A DNA stretch of 64,000 bases from Sphingobacteriia bacterium (GTDB lineage: Bacteria; Pseudomonadota; Alphaproteobacteria; Rickettsiales; 33-17), in the NCBI GenBank assembly GCA_017304685.1, contig JAFKLR010000004.1:1-64000 (forward strand), given 5' to 3'. Below are positions 37,132-47,068 of the stretch, in pieces (position 1 is the first letter of the stretch; each line of letters opens with the position of its first letter). The position numbers and the translations under genes were made by a program. The notes under the pieces are model-generated. The model was given only the letters and a program-made list of their open reading frames with translations. It had not been told where the DNA came from and did no database searches.

Positions 37132-38027
37132 TACTTAGAGATGCATTACTTTTAACGTTATCCAGTTTTTTAATGGGTTCAAGTTATGTAGTAACAAAAT
37201 TTATATTAAAATATGCATCTCCATTAATGTTAACAGGGGTTAGATTTATGATAGTAGCTGCTATCATGTGCCCCTTTTTCTTTAAATGGAAATTACCCTG
37301 GAAAAAAATTGTAGCTTCTGCTTTTATTATGGCTTTTGGCTTTCAAGCTTTAATTGTAACTGCTGTCAAAAACCTTGATGTTGCAACAACAATTATTTGT
37401 CAGCAAATGTCAGTTCCTTTTACATGCTTGCTTGGATCTCTATTGTTTAAAGATACATTAGGAATAAGAAGATTAATAGGATTAATTATTGCCTTTATAG
37501 GTATGATCATAGTAGTAGGTGGACCTAATGTTAACCAAGTAAATATGGCTTTTGTATTACTCGCAATTAGTGCTGCTTTCTTTTATGCATTAAATAATAT
37601 TATTTTAAAACAAGTTCATTATGTAAATCCTAATACCACTATAGCAGTAGGTTCATTAATTAGTTTTCCCTTTTTAATATTAATGAGCCTTGTGATAGAA
37701 GATACAAGTTTGCAAGATTTACCAAACTTTTCTTTTTCAGTTTGGTTAGGAATATTATACATGGCTATTCCTACAACAATTATTGCATTTGGTATATGGA
37801 CTCAAATGCTACATACCTATTCAGTACATCAAATTGCACCCTTTTCTCTACTTGCCCCAATCTTTGGAGTTATCTGTTCTATAATATTTTTAGGCGAAAA
37901 ATTAAATTGGAATATTGCAATTGGTGGTTTAATTACTATTTTAGGTATTGCAATTATTAATGTAAAAGGTATAAAAATAAATAAATTATTTAATAAGCTA
38001 CGAAACCTTATAAAACCAAATGCTTAA
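37128..38027 (+). CDS. EamA/DMT-family transporter
   Basis: The 299-residue inner-membrane protein has ten predicted hydrophobic segments in two EamA repeats (LTLSSFLMGSSYVVTKFIL, TGVRFMIVAAIMCP, and the second half ending GGLITILGIAIINVKG). Such drug/metabolite transporters move small molecules; several Rickettsiales members carry S-adenosylmethionine or amino acids. It overlaps valS by 4 bp and fliP by 8 bp. The substrate cannot be read from the sequence. A second EamA gene lies at 43793. Confidence 0.9.
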   Translation: MILRDALLLTLSSFLMGSSYVVTKFILKYASPLMLTGVRFMIVAAIMCPFFFKWKLPWKKIVASAFIMAFGFQALIVTAVKNLDVATTIICQQMSVPFTCLLGSLLFKDTLGIRRLIGLIIAFIGMIIVVGGPNVNQVNMAFVLLAISAAFFYALNNIILKQVHYVNPNTTIAVGSLISFPFLILMSLVIEDTSLQDLPNFSFSVWLGILYMAIPTTIIAFGIWTQMLHTYSVHQIAPFSLLAPIFGVICSIIFLGEKLNWNIAIGGLITILGIAIINVKGIKINKLFNKLRNLIKPNA

Positions 38028-38739
38028 AATATTTGTATCAATAATATTATTTTTTTTAGCTCCTAATGCTTTGGCGGCGGATATGCCATTTGATATGGAA
38101 GGTGGAGCATTTACTGCTAAAGTTATTCAATTAATTTTGGCGGTAACAATTTTAAGCTTAGCACCATCTATACTTATAATGGTGACAAGCTTTACCAGAA
38201 TTATCGTTATTCTATCCTTTTTAAGAAGTGCTATTGGATTACAGCAAACCCCTCCTAATACTATTTTAATAAGCTTAGCCTTATTTTTAACATTATTTAT
38301 AATGAAACCTGTTTTTGATGAATCTTATAACAATGGAATTTTACCGCTTATTGAAGAAAAAATCACTGAAAAGGAAGCATTACCAATTATCGCCAAACCC
38401 TTTCATAAATTTATGATTACTCATACACGAGATAAAGATATTGAACTTTTCATGACCTTTACGCATCAAGATAAAAAAATTACAAAAGAAGATATTCCTT
38501 ATCAAGTATTAATCCCCGCATTTATGATAAGTGAGCTTAGAAGAGCCTTTGAAATCGGATTTCTTTTATATTTACCTTTTCTTATAATTGATATGCTTGT
38601 TGCTTCAATTCTTATGGCTATGGGTATGATGATGCTACCTCCGGTTGTAGTGTCATTACCTTTTAAGCTAATTTTCTTTGTAATTTCAGATGGTTGGTAT
38701 ATGATAAGCGGGAGTTTAATCAGAAGCTACGGTGGCTAA
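38020..38739 (+). CDS. fliP: Flagellar type III export protein FliP
   Basis: FliP forms the export gate of the flagellar type III apparatus with FliQ and FliR. The 239 residues have a signal peptide (IILFFLAPNALA), then the family core MVTSFTRIIVILSFLRSAIG, QQTPPNTILISLALFLTLF, a periplasmic stretch, and PAFMISELRRAFEIGFLLYLPFLIIDM with GMMMLPPVVVSLPFKL. The length is normal and no key segment is broken. FliP rather than the injectisome SctR is favoured by the signal peptide, which flagellar FliP often has, and by the MotB-like gene nearby. No other export gene adjoins it, so flagellar genes are scattered. Confidence 0.93.
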   Translation: MLKIFVSIILFFLAPNALAADMPFDMEGGAFTAKVIQLILAVTILSLAPSILIMVTSFTRIIVILSFLRSAIGLQQTPPNTILISLALFLTLFIMKPVFDESYNNGILPLIEEKITEKEALPIIAKPFHKFMITHTRDKDIELFMTFTHQDKKITKEDIPYQVLIPAFMISELRRAFEIGFLLYLPFLIIDMLVASILMAMGMMMLPPVVVSLPFKLIFFVISDGWYMISGSLIRSYGG

Positions 38740-38740
38740 A

Positions 38741-39640
38741 ATGCAATTTATAAATAATGATTTATTAATTGAGCGTAAAAAATTAAAACGAAACTTACTA
38801 ATTTGGCGCATTTTCACAATACTTCTTCTATTTATCGTTCTTTCTAAAACTTCTAATATCTTATTGAAAAATAAAGCAAACTTTCAAAGTGATCATATTG
38901 CTAGAATTAAAATAGCTGAAATTTTAAGATATGATCTTGAAAAAGTTAAAAAATTAACTATACTTAAAAATAATAGCCATGTTAAAGCTTTGATTATACA
39001 CATAAACAGTCCTGGCGGAACTTTAGTAGGAAGCGAGGCGATTTATAAAGCTTTAAGAAAAATAGGTGAAAAAGTACCTATTGTGGCTGTAATGGGTGAT
39101 ATTGCTACTTCTGGTGGGTACTTAGTGGCTTTAGGGAGTGATAAAATATTTACCTATGAAGGAACAATTACTGGTTCTATAGGAGTGATTTTTGAAAGTT
39201 TTGAGGTTACCGAAATGTTAAGCAAATTAGGTATTACCCCAAGAGCTATTAAATCATCCAAATTTAAGGCAACACCATCGCCTTTTGAAAAATTAGAACC
39301 GGAAATTGAAGCTGAATTAAAAAACTCTTTAATGACATCCTTTGACGTATTCAAGGATATTGTCAAAAAGAGAAGAAATTTTAATGACGCACAATTAGCA
39401 CAAGTAGCTAACGGCAAAATATTTATTGGTCGTGATGCTATAAAATTAGGGCTTACGGATGCTATCGGCGGTGAAGAAGAAGCACTCGAATGGCTCAAAA
39501 ATGAAAAGAAACTTGATTTGGAAGTTAAAGATTATTCAATTGAAGCTGACAAAAATGAATTAGAGCTACTTTTGGATTCTTTCACTAACAAAATTACTTC
39601 TTATGTAAGAGAAGTTTTTAGTTTTAAGATTAAGTCGTAA
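38741..39640 (+). CDS. sppA: Signal peptide peptidase SppA-type serine protease
   Basis: From the ATG at 38741 this is a 299-residue S49-family protease with one N-terminal membrane segment (FTILLLFIVLSKTSNIL). The core has HINSPGGTLVGSEAIYKALR, the nucleophile Ser in DIATSGGYLVA, and GTITGSIGVIFES. The general-base Lys is expected in IKSSKFKATPSPF. It degrades cleaved signal peptides in the membrane. The ATG has GGTGG 5 bp upstream; an in-frame GTG at 38732 inside fliP is less likely. An IHF-type gene follows, a pairing seen in many proteobacteria. Confidence 0.92.
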   Translation: MQFINNDLLIERKKLKRNLLIWRIFTILLLFIVLSKTSNILLKNKANFQSDHIARIKIAEILRYDLEKVKKLTILKNNSHVKALIIHINSPGGTLVGSEAIYKALRKIGEKVPIVAVMGDIATSGGYLVALGSDKIFTYEGTITGSIGVIFESFEVTEMLSKLGITPRAIKSSKFKATPSPFEKLEPEIEAELKNSLMTSFDVFKDIVKKRRNFNDAQLAQVANGKIFIGRDAIKLGLTDAIGGEEEALEWLKNEKKLDLEVKDYSIEADKNELELLLDSFTNKITSYVREVFSFKIKS

Positions 39641-39656
39641 GCAATGAGGTTATTTT

Positions 39657-39956
39657 ATGAATAAACATATGTTAAGCCTAGAATTAGTAAAAATTCATGC
39701 GGGCATTACTCAAGATGAAGCTAGAAATATAATTGATATTTTCTTTAATGAAATATCTAGCGCTTTACTTACAGGGCGTAGAATTGAAATAAGAGGCTTT
39801 GGTAGTTTTTCTGTCAGAAAACGTAAAGCTCGCACAGCACGTAATCCAAAAACAAATATCATGGTTGATGTTACTGATATGGGTTATGTTTATTTCCGTC
39901 CTAGCAAAGAACTTTTAATGCGTATTAATGCTAAAAAACCTAAACAAGTAATATAG
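39657..39956 (+). CDS. ihfB: Integration host factor/HU-type DNA-bending protein (IHF beta-like)
   Basis: The 99-residue histone-like protein has the helical dimer part (SLELVKIHAGITQDEARNII) and the DNA-gripping arm with RIEIRGFGSFSVRKRKARTA and RNPKTN, including the intercalating Pro. It bends DNA in replication, recombination and transcription. A GAGG site precedes the ATG. The position after sppA favours IHF beta over HU, but the alpha or HU form cannot be fully excluded. Confidence 0.88.
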   Translation: MNKHMLSLELVKIHAGITQDEARNIIDIFFNEISSALLTGRRIEIRGFGSFSVRKRKARTARNPKTNIMVDVTDMGYVYFRPSKELLMRINAKKPKQVI

Positions 39957-39972
39957 TTTAGATAATTTTTTA

Positions 39973-40842
39973 TTATACAGCAAATTTGATAGAAGCGAGA
40001 GCAATAAATTCGTTCATTAAATTATTAGTAATTTGATGACGCGAAAATATATAATTATTTATTGCATTAATAGGCATTATCTCAAGGGTTGTTGAAGTAA
40101 TAAATACGTCTTTAGCTTGTTTTAGTTCTTCACCCATAATATGTCTTTCTACAATTTTTATTCCAATTTTGTTAGCTAATTGAATGATCGTTTGTCTAGT
40201 TAAACCATTCAAAAAACAATCAGGGATAGGAGTGTGCAATTCATCATTTATAATCAAAAAAATATTTGCACTTGTACTCTCAGCTATATAACCCCTGTAA
40301 TCTAATAATAGAGCATCATCATAACCTTTAGCGATAGCCTTATGTTTCTCGATTGTACCAATAGTATAATTACCAGCGCACTTACTTTTATATGGCATGC
40401 ATTCTGCAGGTGGTCTTTTAAAATCACCCGTTATAAGTCTTTGTCCTTTTGTTAAATCAAGAGGTGCTTTATATCTTTCTCCAGCTTCCCATGCTGCAAT
40501 TGCTACATGAATTGTACTATGGGGAGCAGCTATTTGAATTCTTTCACTTCCTCTCCAAACGAAAGGTCTTATGTAGCCATTATTTATAAAGTTAGCCTTC
40601 ACAATATTATGACAAGCCGTTAAAATTTCTTGTTTAGAGAAATTAATTTTCATATCTAGGAGTTGAGAAGAGATAAATAATCTATCAATATGTTCTTCTA
40701 ACATGAAAATAGTGCCGTTATATACTCTTATCCCTTCAAAAACACTGCTTGCATAATGTAATCCATGAGTTAATAAAGGAATTTTGGCTTCTGATAAAAA
40801 AATTTGTTTGTTATCAAACCAAATATATTGGTTTTCTTGCAT
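39973..40842 (-). CDS. ilvE: Branched-chain aminotransferase-like class IV PLP enzyme
   Basis: The 289-residue protein matches fold-type IV aminotransferases: LTHGLHYASSVFEGIRVY near the start, the PLP-lysine segment KSKCAGNYTIGTIEKHKA, and ESTSANIFLI with the conserved Glu. Family members transaminate branched-chain amino acids, D-alanine, or act as aminodeoxychorismate lyase (PabC). FEGIRVY favours IlvE. Because a PabA gene lies in the window and no Ile/Val/Leu genes do, a PabC-like use is an open alternative. It follows the pentapeptide gene by 11 bp. Confidence 0.83.
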   Translation of the reverse strand: MQENQYIWFDNKQIFLSEAKIPLLTHGLHYASSVFEGIRVYNGTIFMLEEHIDRLFISSQLLDMKINFSKQEILTACHNIVKANFINNGYIRPFVWRGSERIQIAAPHSTIHVAIAAWEAGERYKAPLDLTKGQRLITGDFKRPPAECMPYKSKCAGNYTIGTIEKHKAIAKGYDDALLLDYRGYIAESTSANIFLIINDELHTPIPDCFLNGLTRQTIIQLANKIGIKIVERHIMGEELKQAKDVFITSTTLEIMPINAINNYIFSRHQITNNLMNEFIALASIKFAV

Positions 40843-40853
40843 AGCAATCGATC

Positions 40854-41768
40854 TTATTTTTTAATAATTTTATCTGTATTATTACTTTTGGCTTGTACAG
40901 AGTCAACAAATGATTTATCCGCCACATAATTTTGAAACTGCACTGTTTGATTTTCGATATTAGCTGAGGCTTGAACAGGACGCTGAGATTTTGCAGAAAT
41001 TTTTCTTTTATTGATAAATTTAATAAGCATATTTTTAATAGCAAATTTATTCCATCGTATTATATCTTTCATAAATTTAATTAATGGATTATCAGGATTT
41101 ATAATTTCATTATAGCATTCCAATATTTCATCAATAATTTTAGGCTCAGAGAAAATCGCTTGGTTAAAATTTGTTGAAAGAGCTAATTGATTTGGGAAAA
41201 ATATAGCATCAGTAAAATTAGCTTGAAAAATGTCACTTTTAATAAAAGTTGCACCAGTTAGATTTGCATATGAAAAATTGACATATTTTAAAGATGTCTC
41301 ATCAAAATTAGCATTAGTAAGATCAGAATTTTCAAAACTTGATTTATCTAACATTAATCCTTTAAAATAGTACGGTATATTTACTTTATCTCCTAAAGCT
41401 CTCTCATAAATTGTTTTACTTGAAAGATCAGTACTCGATAAATCAATACCTTCTATAAGTAAATGATCGCTTGAAGCTCTATTAATTATTTCTTTAATAG
41501 AGTTATTATCAAATTTACTTCTTTTAAAATTGCAGTTCTTCAAAATGCAATTACTAAAGTTTACTTCTCTTAGATCCTGATCAACAATATTAAAATTTGA
41601 TAAATCTAATTTGTTATCTTCAGATAACATATTTCTGATTAAATCATCTTCTTCATTGTAAGCCGTAATAAGCACATCCAAATGGTCACGAAGTAAATTA
41701 GCTTTTTTTCGTTGCTCCATTGTCAAACTCGAGTAAAACTCTATAATTTTGTTTTTACGGTCAATCAT
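40854..41768 (-). CDS. Pentapeptide-repeat protein
   Basis: The 304 residues have an N-terminal helical part and two runs of pentapeptide repeats (A/N-D/F-L-x-x type) near 55-85 and 140-195, for example LDLSNFNIVDQDL, SFENSDLTNANFDETSL and NLTGATFIKSDIFQANFTDA. Such repeats fold as a right-handed square beta-helix. The C-terminal 100 residues are basic, then Gln/Asn-rich. No signal peptide or membrane segment is seen. Pentapeptide proteins are common in Rickettsiales and some are suspected effectors. No function can be read here. Confidence 0.8.
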   Translation of the reverse strand: MIDRKNKIIEFYSSLTMEQRKKANLLRDHLDVLITAYNEEDDLIRNMLSEDNKLDLSNFNIVDQDLREVNFSNCILKNCNFKRSKFDNNSIKEIINRASSDHLLIEGIDLSSTDLSSKTIYERALGDKVNIPYYFKGLMLDKSSFENSDLTNANFDETSLKYVNFSYANLTGATFIKSDIFQANFTDAIFFPNQLALSTNFNQAIFSEPKIIDEILECYNEIINPDNPLIKFMKDIIRWNKFAIKNMLIKFINKRKISAKSQRPVQASANIENQTVQFQNYVADKSFVDSVQAKSNNTDKIIKK

Positions 41769-41892
41769 TTTAAACTTGAGAATTGATGAAAAAGGTTAAT
41801 ATAATTATATAATATACATATCATAAATTCTAGCTTGTGTTAACAAAATAATAGATTATTATCTGCAAAACAATATCTTAGAACATACAATT

Positions 41893-43746
41893 ATGATAAA
41901 TATTATAGGCAATAGCTGTCTTATATTAATAATACTAATTTGCCTAATTAATTCTTTTTTAATATATTTTAAACCTCAAATCTATAAAATTGCAAGTAAA
42001 ATTTTATTTTTTACAGGTTTATTTTGTTTTTTAAATTTAATTTACGGTTTTATTATCTCTGATTTTTCCGTAGAAAATGTTTATTTAAATTCACATCAGC
42101 TAAAACCTTTAATATATAAAATTTCAGGATCATGGGGTAACCATGAAGGTTCGCTAATTCTTATTATTTTTGTAAAAATCATTTACGTAAATCTTTTTAA
42201 TATCTTCTCAAAAATAGATGAAAAAATAAAATTGTACGCAAATATAATTGCTTACATAATTATTATGAGCTTTACTAGCTATATTTTCTTTACATCAAAT
42301 CCCTTTAGAATTATTTCCCCTACTCCAAGTGAAGGTTTAGGATTAAACCCTTTATTGCAAGATATTGCATTAGCCATTCACCCTCCTATTTTATATTTTG
42401 GATATGGGGGTTTTATTATACCATTTGCTGTTACTCTTGCATTATTAATAAATAGTTCCACAAATACCTTCGGAAGGAATCTAAAGCCTTGGATAAATAT
42501 ATCCTGGTCTTTTCTTACATTAGGCATTGGTTTAGGAAGTTGGTGGGCTTATCGTGAATTAGGTTGGGGCGGCTTTTGGTTTTGGGATCCTATAGAAAAT
42601 ATTTCATTAATTCCTTGGCTCGCTGCAACTTCTCTTTTACATATAGTTATAGTTAATATAAAAAGAAAAATTTTTGATTCCTGGTTTAAACTTCTATCAA
42701 TTTTAACTTATATTTTTTCTCTTTTAGGAACTTTCTTAGTAAGGTCTGGCATTATAACATCAGTTCATAGTTTTGCCACAGACCCAGACAGAGGTATTTA
42801 TCTAATAATTTTGATCTCATTAATTTCTCTATTTTCTTTACTGATTTATATAACAAAAAATAAATCCTTGCCTGATAAATTCAAAGTTAATTCGAGAGAA
42901 TCACTAATTTTTTTAAATAATATATTTTTACTATCCGGAGCGCTTATCATAACTCTGGCTATTCTTTACCCCGTATTTAGCTATATTGTATTTAATCAAG
43001 CTGTTTCAGTTGGAGAATTATATTATGAAAAAACCTTTTTACCGTTAATGCTCCCTATACTTTTATTTGCAAGTATTGGCATGATAATCGCTTGGAAAGA
43101 GAATAAAATTAAGCTTTATTTACCTAAATTTATTTCTACACTATTTTTATCAAGCATTTTATTGTTACTTGTAAGAGAAATTTATGGGTCTACTACCTTT
43201 TTTGGTACATTAGGACTATTATTTTCCTTAAATTTAATAATTACTACATTATTAAAATATTTAACCTTTAAGAATAAAAATTATGCATTAATATTAGGGC
43301 ATTTAGGGTTTGGTTTACTTATTTTTGCTGCGATAATCGCTTTTAAATATAGTACATATTATGAAGCAAATTTAAAATTACATAGTGAAACATCTTTTAA
43401 TCACAATAATATTAAGTTTTTAAACATCAAATATTCTCATGGTAAAAATTATCTTAGCCAAATAGCTCAAATTAAAATTTCTAATGATGTAAAATCTATT
43501 ATTCTTGAACCGGAAGTAAGGTTATACCCTATTGAGAAAACTACTATTAGTGAAGCTGCAATTAAACATTATATATTTGAAGATCTGTATATTGTAACGG
43601 GTAGTTATGATACCACTACAAATTCTCTATTTATTAGATTTTATGAAAGAAAATTTATCAATTTTATTTGGTTATCAGTAATTTTACTCGGTATAAGTGG
43701 TATTTTATCATTTAAAAATAAGAAATATAAATTTACCTTGTCCTAA
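41893..43746 (+). CDS. ccmF: Cytochrome c haem lyase subunit CcmF
   Basis: The 617-residue polytopic inner-membrane protein shows SGSWGNHEGSLI, then the tryptophan-rich WWD haem-handling loop WAYRELGWGGFWFWDPIEN, with conserved His in LAIHPPILYFGYGG and in VHSFATDP. CcmF works with CcmH to attach haem to apocytochrome c (system I). The other ccm genes are not adjacent, a scattered arrangement also known in Rickettsiales. It is divergent from the pentapeptide gene by 124 bp. Confidence 0.95.
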   Translation: MINIIGNSCLILIILICLINSFLIYFKPQIYKIASKILFFTGLFCFLNLIYGFIISDFSVENVYLNSHQLKPLIYKISGSWGNHEGSLILIIFVKIIYVNLFNIFSKIDEKIKLYANIIAYIIIMSFTSYIFFTSNPFRIISPTPSEGLGLNPLLQDIALAIHPPILYFGYGGFIIPFAVTLALLINSSTNTFGRNLKPWINISWSFLTLGIGLGSWWAYRELGWGGFWFWDPIENISLIPWLAATSLLHIVIVNIKRKIFDSWFKLLSILTYIFSLLGTFLVRSGIITSVHSFATDPDRGIYLIILISLISLFSLLIYITKNKSLPDKFKVNSRESLIFLNNIFLLSGALIITLAILYPVFSYIVFNQAVSVGELYYEKTFLPLMLPILLFASIGMIIAWKENKIKLYLPKFISTLFLSSILLLLVREIYGSTTFFGTLGLLFSLNLIITTLLKYLTFKNKNYALILGHLGFGLLIFAAIIAFKYSTYYEANLKLHSETSFNHNNIKFLNIKYSHGKNYLSQIAQIKISNDVKSIILEPEVRLYPIEKTTISEAAIKHYIFEDLYIVTGSYDTTTNSLFIRFYERKFINFIWLSVILLGISGILSFKNKKYKFTLS

Positions 43747-43792
43747 TATTCAAAAAAGTTTATATATTTTTACTCAATTATTAAAGAGATAA

Positions 43793-44659
43793 ATGATGGA
43801 TAAAATTTCAAACAAATATTTTATAGGCGTCTTTTGGTTTCTTTGTAGCATAATTATTGGTGTTGCTAATGATATTGTTACTAAGAAATTAGGGAAAAAT
43901 ATAAACAGCTTTGAGATCGTATTCTTTAGGTTCTTTTTTGGGACAATTGCTCTTATTCCTTTTATAATAAAAGTAGGTAAAAAATCTCTTTATTCTAGTA
44001 ATAAAATTATTCATGTAATTAGAGGTACTTTATTATTTGGAGGCATTTGGATTTGGACTCATTCTTTAAACAATATCCACGTAGCTACTGCAACTGTCAT
44101 AAATTTTACTATTCCAATATTTGTTCTTATTTTAGCTAAAATAATTCTTAATGAAAAAGTTGGTTCTGCAAGGGCTGTTGCAACCTTAATTGGTTTCGTA
44201 GGAGTATTTATCGTAGCTTTTAAACCAGAAGCTATTGATATTACAGCTGTAGTTCTACTTTTAGCTTCGTTTATGTTTGCGTTACTTGATGTAGTTAATA
44301 AAAAATATGTGGTAAAAGAATCGATGATTGCCATGATATTTTATTCAAACATAATAACAATGTTATGTAGCGTACCTTTTATAATAAATGAATTTGTTAC
44401 ACCTAGTAATGAAGATTTCTTGTTACTTATAGTTTTAGGAGTCGGTGCAAACTTATTACTATATTGTTTGCTTAAAGCTTTCTCAATGGCTGATGCTTCT
44501 GCGTTAGTACCATTTAGATATTTTGAAATTCTATTTTCAGGTTATTTTGGATATTTATTCTTTGGAGAAATACCTGGATTTAATACCTTACTTGGCTCAT
44601 TATTAATTATTCCAAGTACATTATTTATAAGTTACATAGCATCAAGAAGAAAGGGTTAA
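43793..44659 (+). CDS. EamA/DMT-family transporter
   Basis: The 288 residues have ten hydrophobic segments in two EamA halves (FSIDE-like first half with [18 protein letters not shown], then [20 protein letters not shown]). This family exports or exchanges metabolites at the inner membrane. It is only distantly similar to the transporter at 37128. The ATG at 43793 has AGAGA upstream and is immediately repeated by a second in-frame ATG. The dut gene starts 1 bp after it. The substrate is unknown. Confidence 0.9.
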   Translation: MMDKISNKYFIGVFWFLCSIIIGVANDIVTKKLGKNINSFEIVFFRFFFGTIALIPFIIKVGKKSLYSSNKIIHVIRGTLLFGGIWIWTHSLNNIHVATATVINFTIPIFVLILAKIILNEKVGSARAVATLIGFVGVFIVAFKPEAIDITAVVLLLASFMFALLDVVNKKYVVKESMIAMIFYSNIITMLCSVPFIINEFVTPSNEDFLLLIVLGVGANLLLYCLLKAFSMADASALVPFRYFEILFSGYFGYLFFGEIPGFNTLLGSLLIIPSTLFISYIASRRKG

Positions 44660-44660
44660 T

Positions 44661-45104
44661 ATGATAAAATTGTATATAAAAAAATTAGATCACGCACAAG
44701 AATTAGATTTACCATTCTACGCTACACCTTCTAGTGCCGGAATGGATTTAATGGCTGCAGTTGCAAACGAAATAGTTATTAATCCTGGTGAAGTAGAATT
44801 AATTCCTACTGGACTTGCAATTGAATTACCTGAAGGGTATGAAGCGCAAATTAGGCCTCGCTCTGGTCTTGCGTTAAAAGAAAGGATAACTGTATTAAAT
44901 ACTCCTGGTACTATAGATGCTGATTATAGGGGTGAAATTAAGGTTATGTTGATTAACCTTGGGCAAAAAGCTTTTACTGTTACCAGAGGTATGAGAATAG
45001 CCCAAATGATTATTAACAAATATGAAAAAGTAGAAATTTTAGAAGCCCTAGAACTTGCTGATTCCGAAAGAGGAACAGGTGGGTTTGGTTCAACTGGAAT
45101 TTAA
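44661..45104 (+). CDS. dut: dUTP diphosphatase
   Basis: The 147-residue trimeric dUTPase hydrolyses dUTP to dUMP and keeps uracil out of DNA. All five motifs appear: [36 protein letters not shown], and the C-terminal lid [10 protein letters not shown]. Ribosome site AAAGGG precedes the ATG. It lies between the EamA gene and yajC on the same strand. Confidence 0.97.
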   Translation: MIKLYIKKLDHAQELDLPFYATPSSAGMDLMAAVANEIVINPGEVELIPTGLAIELPEGYEAQIRPRSGLALKERITVLNTPGTIDADYRGEIKVMLINLGQKAFTVTRGMRIAQMIINKYEKVEILEALELADSERGTGGFGSTGI

Positions 45105-45122
45105 TTATATAGGAGATTACTT

Positions 45123-45530
45123 ATGAATTTTATCATTAAAAACGCTTATGCAGATGCTGTAGAAATAGGCGCTGCAACACCTTCAACAGTGAAACCAACT
45201 GCAGAAAGTCCAAAACCTGCAATCGATCAAACACTTACTAATTTTTTACCATTAATAGTTATTTTTGTTTTATTCTATTTTATGTTAATTCGCCCTCAAA
45301 TGAAAAAACAAAAAGAACATCAAAATTTACTTGGAAACTTAAAAACTGGTGATAAAGTTGTGCTTAATAGTGGAATGATTGGTACACTTGTAAAAATTGA
45401 AGATGACAAAAACTATGTTCAAGTTGAAATAGCACAAAATGTAAAAGTAAGAATGCTTAAAAGTGCAATTTCAGATGTAATGCAAGACGAAAAAGCTAAA
45501 GATAAAAAAATTGAAGAAAATAAAGAGTAG
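45123..45530 (+). CDS. yajC: Sec translocon accessory protein YajC
   Basis: The 135 residues have a single membrane segment (FLPLIVIFVLFYFMLIRP), followed by QMKKQKEHQNLLGNLKTGDKVVLNSGMIGTL, the YajC signature, and a charged tail. YajC associates with SecDF and YidC at the SecYEG channel. An AGGAG site lies before the ATG. secD follows by 2 bp, the conserved pair. The N-terminal 40 residues before the helix are longer than usual. Confidence 0.95.
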   Translation: MNFIIKNAYADAVEIGAATPSTVKPTAESPKPAIDQTLTNFLPLIVIFVLFYFMLIRPQMKKQKEHQNLLGNLKTGDKVVLNSGMIGTLVKIEDDKNYVQVEIAQNVKVRMLKSAISDVMQDEKAKDKKIEENKE

Positions 45531-45532
45531 CA

Positions 45533-47065
45533 ATGTTTAATAATAGGAAATTCCAGTCTGTATTTTTACTAATAATATATGTACTTGCAACCTATTTTGC
45601 AGTGCCAAGTTTTTTTGGTAATAAACTGCCTGGATTTCCTGAACAAAAAATTAACTTAGGTCTTGATTTAAGAGGTGGTTCTCAGCTACTTCTTCAAATT
45701 AACTTTGATCAATATTTAAGGGAACAATATGATATTGTTCAATCTCAACTTAGAAAAGAATTAAGAAATGAAAAAATTGGGTATGTTAATTTAAAATCTA
45801 CTCTTAAACATATATCTATAGATTTAAGAAATAATAATGACTACTCTCAATTTAAAAAAATTGTAAGAAAAATATCATCGGATTTATCTATTGATAAACA
45901 AGATGATAATTTAATTTTAACCTATAATGACGATGCCATTATAAAAATGCGCAAAGCTTTAATAGAACAATCTATTGAAATTGTTAGGAGAAGAGTTGAT
46001 GAAACTGGCGTTACTGAACCAAGCATTCAACCAAGAGGTGCTGATTTAATAGATCTTCAGGTTCCTGGCCTTTCATCTCCTGAACACTTAAAAAAATTAT
46101 TAGGTAAAACTGCTAAATTAACTCTCCAGCTTGTTAATGATGAGGCATCAACTGCAAGTCGCGTTGCTCCTAATGATTCTATAATCGTTGAAGGTGACGA
46201 TGAACAAAGAGAATATATAGTTAAAAAAGAAATATTACTTAGTGGTAATGACCTTATTGACGCTCGAGCAATATTTGATCATGGCATGCCTGTAGTTAGC
46301 TTTAAATTCAACACCTTTGGTGGCAAAAAATTTGCCGAAGTTACTAAAGAAAACGTAGGTAAGAGATTCGCTATATTGTTAGATAATAAAGTTATTAGCG
46401 CTCCTTATATTCGTGAACCAATACTATCTGGGGCTGGTATAATAAGTGGTAACTTTACAGTTGAATCTGCAAACGAATTAAGCTTACTTTTAAGAGCAGG
46501 TGCATTACCTGCAGAATTGCTAATTTTAGAAGAAAGATCTATTGGTCCAAGTTTAGGGGCAGATTCTATTGAATCAGGTAAAAAAGCTGGAATAATTGCC
46601 TTAATTCTTGTGTGCATCTTTATGTTATTAACATATGGTGCACTTGGCATATTTGCTAATATTTCTTTGATTATGAACATGTTACTAATAATGGCTTCAT
46701 TAAGCTTATTTGGCGCCACCCTTACACTTCCTGGAATTGCAGCTATAGTTTTAACTATAGGAATGGCAGTGGATGCTAATATCCTCATTTTTGAAAGGGT
46801 TAGGGAAGAAATTAAAAATAATTTTAGCCTTAATTATGCTATTGTAAATGGTTTTAAAAATGCCTTTTCAGCTATTTTAGATTCTAATATCACTACTGTA
46901 ATTGTAGCATTATTACTATATGTTTTTGGTTCCGGACCTGTTAAAGGGTTTGCAGTCAGTCTTACTATAGGCATTTTATCTTCAATGGTTTCTAATATCC
47001 TTTTAACTAAAAATCTTTTATTAACTTGGGTTGATATTACTAAAAAGAAATCTATTAGAGTATAA
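45533..47065 (+). CDS. secD: Protein translocase subunit SecD
   Basis: The 510 residues have an N-terminal membrane segment, the hallmark LGLDLRGGSQLLLQI, the periplasmic P1 region with RRRVDETGVTEPSIQPRG, and the C-terminal block of membrane segments with GMAVDANILIFERVREE, the proton-driven RND-like part. SecD pulls secreted proteins out of the channel using the proton gradient. secF is not next to it, as in other Rickettsiales. An Mth938-domain gene follows by 3 bp. Confidence 0.96.
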   Translation: MFNNRKFQSVFLLIIYVLATYFAVPSFFGNKLPGFPEQKINLGLDLRGGSQLLLQINFDQYLREQYDIVQSQLRKELRNEKIGYVNLKSTLKHISIDLRNNNDYSQFKKIVRKISSDLSIDKQDDNLILTYNDDAIIKMRKALIEQSIEIVRRRVDETGVTEPSIQPRGADLIDLQVPGLSSPEHLKKLLGKTAKLTLQLVNDEASTASRVAPNDSIIVEGDDEQREYIVKKEILLSGNDLIDARAIFDHGMPVVSFKFNTFGGKKFAEVTKENVGKRFAILLDNKVISAPYIREPILSGAGIISGNFTVESANELSLLLRAGALPAELLILEERSIGPSLGADSIESGKKAGIIALILVCIFMLLTYGALGIFANISLIMNMLLIMASLSLFGATLTLPGIAAIVLTIGMAVDANILIFERVREEIKNNFSLNYAIVNGFKNAFSAILDSNITTVIVALLLYVFGSGPVKGFAVSLTIGILSSMVSNILLTKNLLLTWVDITKKKSIRV

Positions 47066-47068
47066 ACA

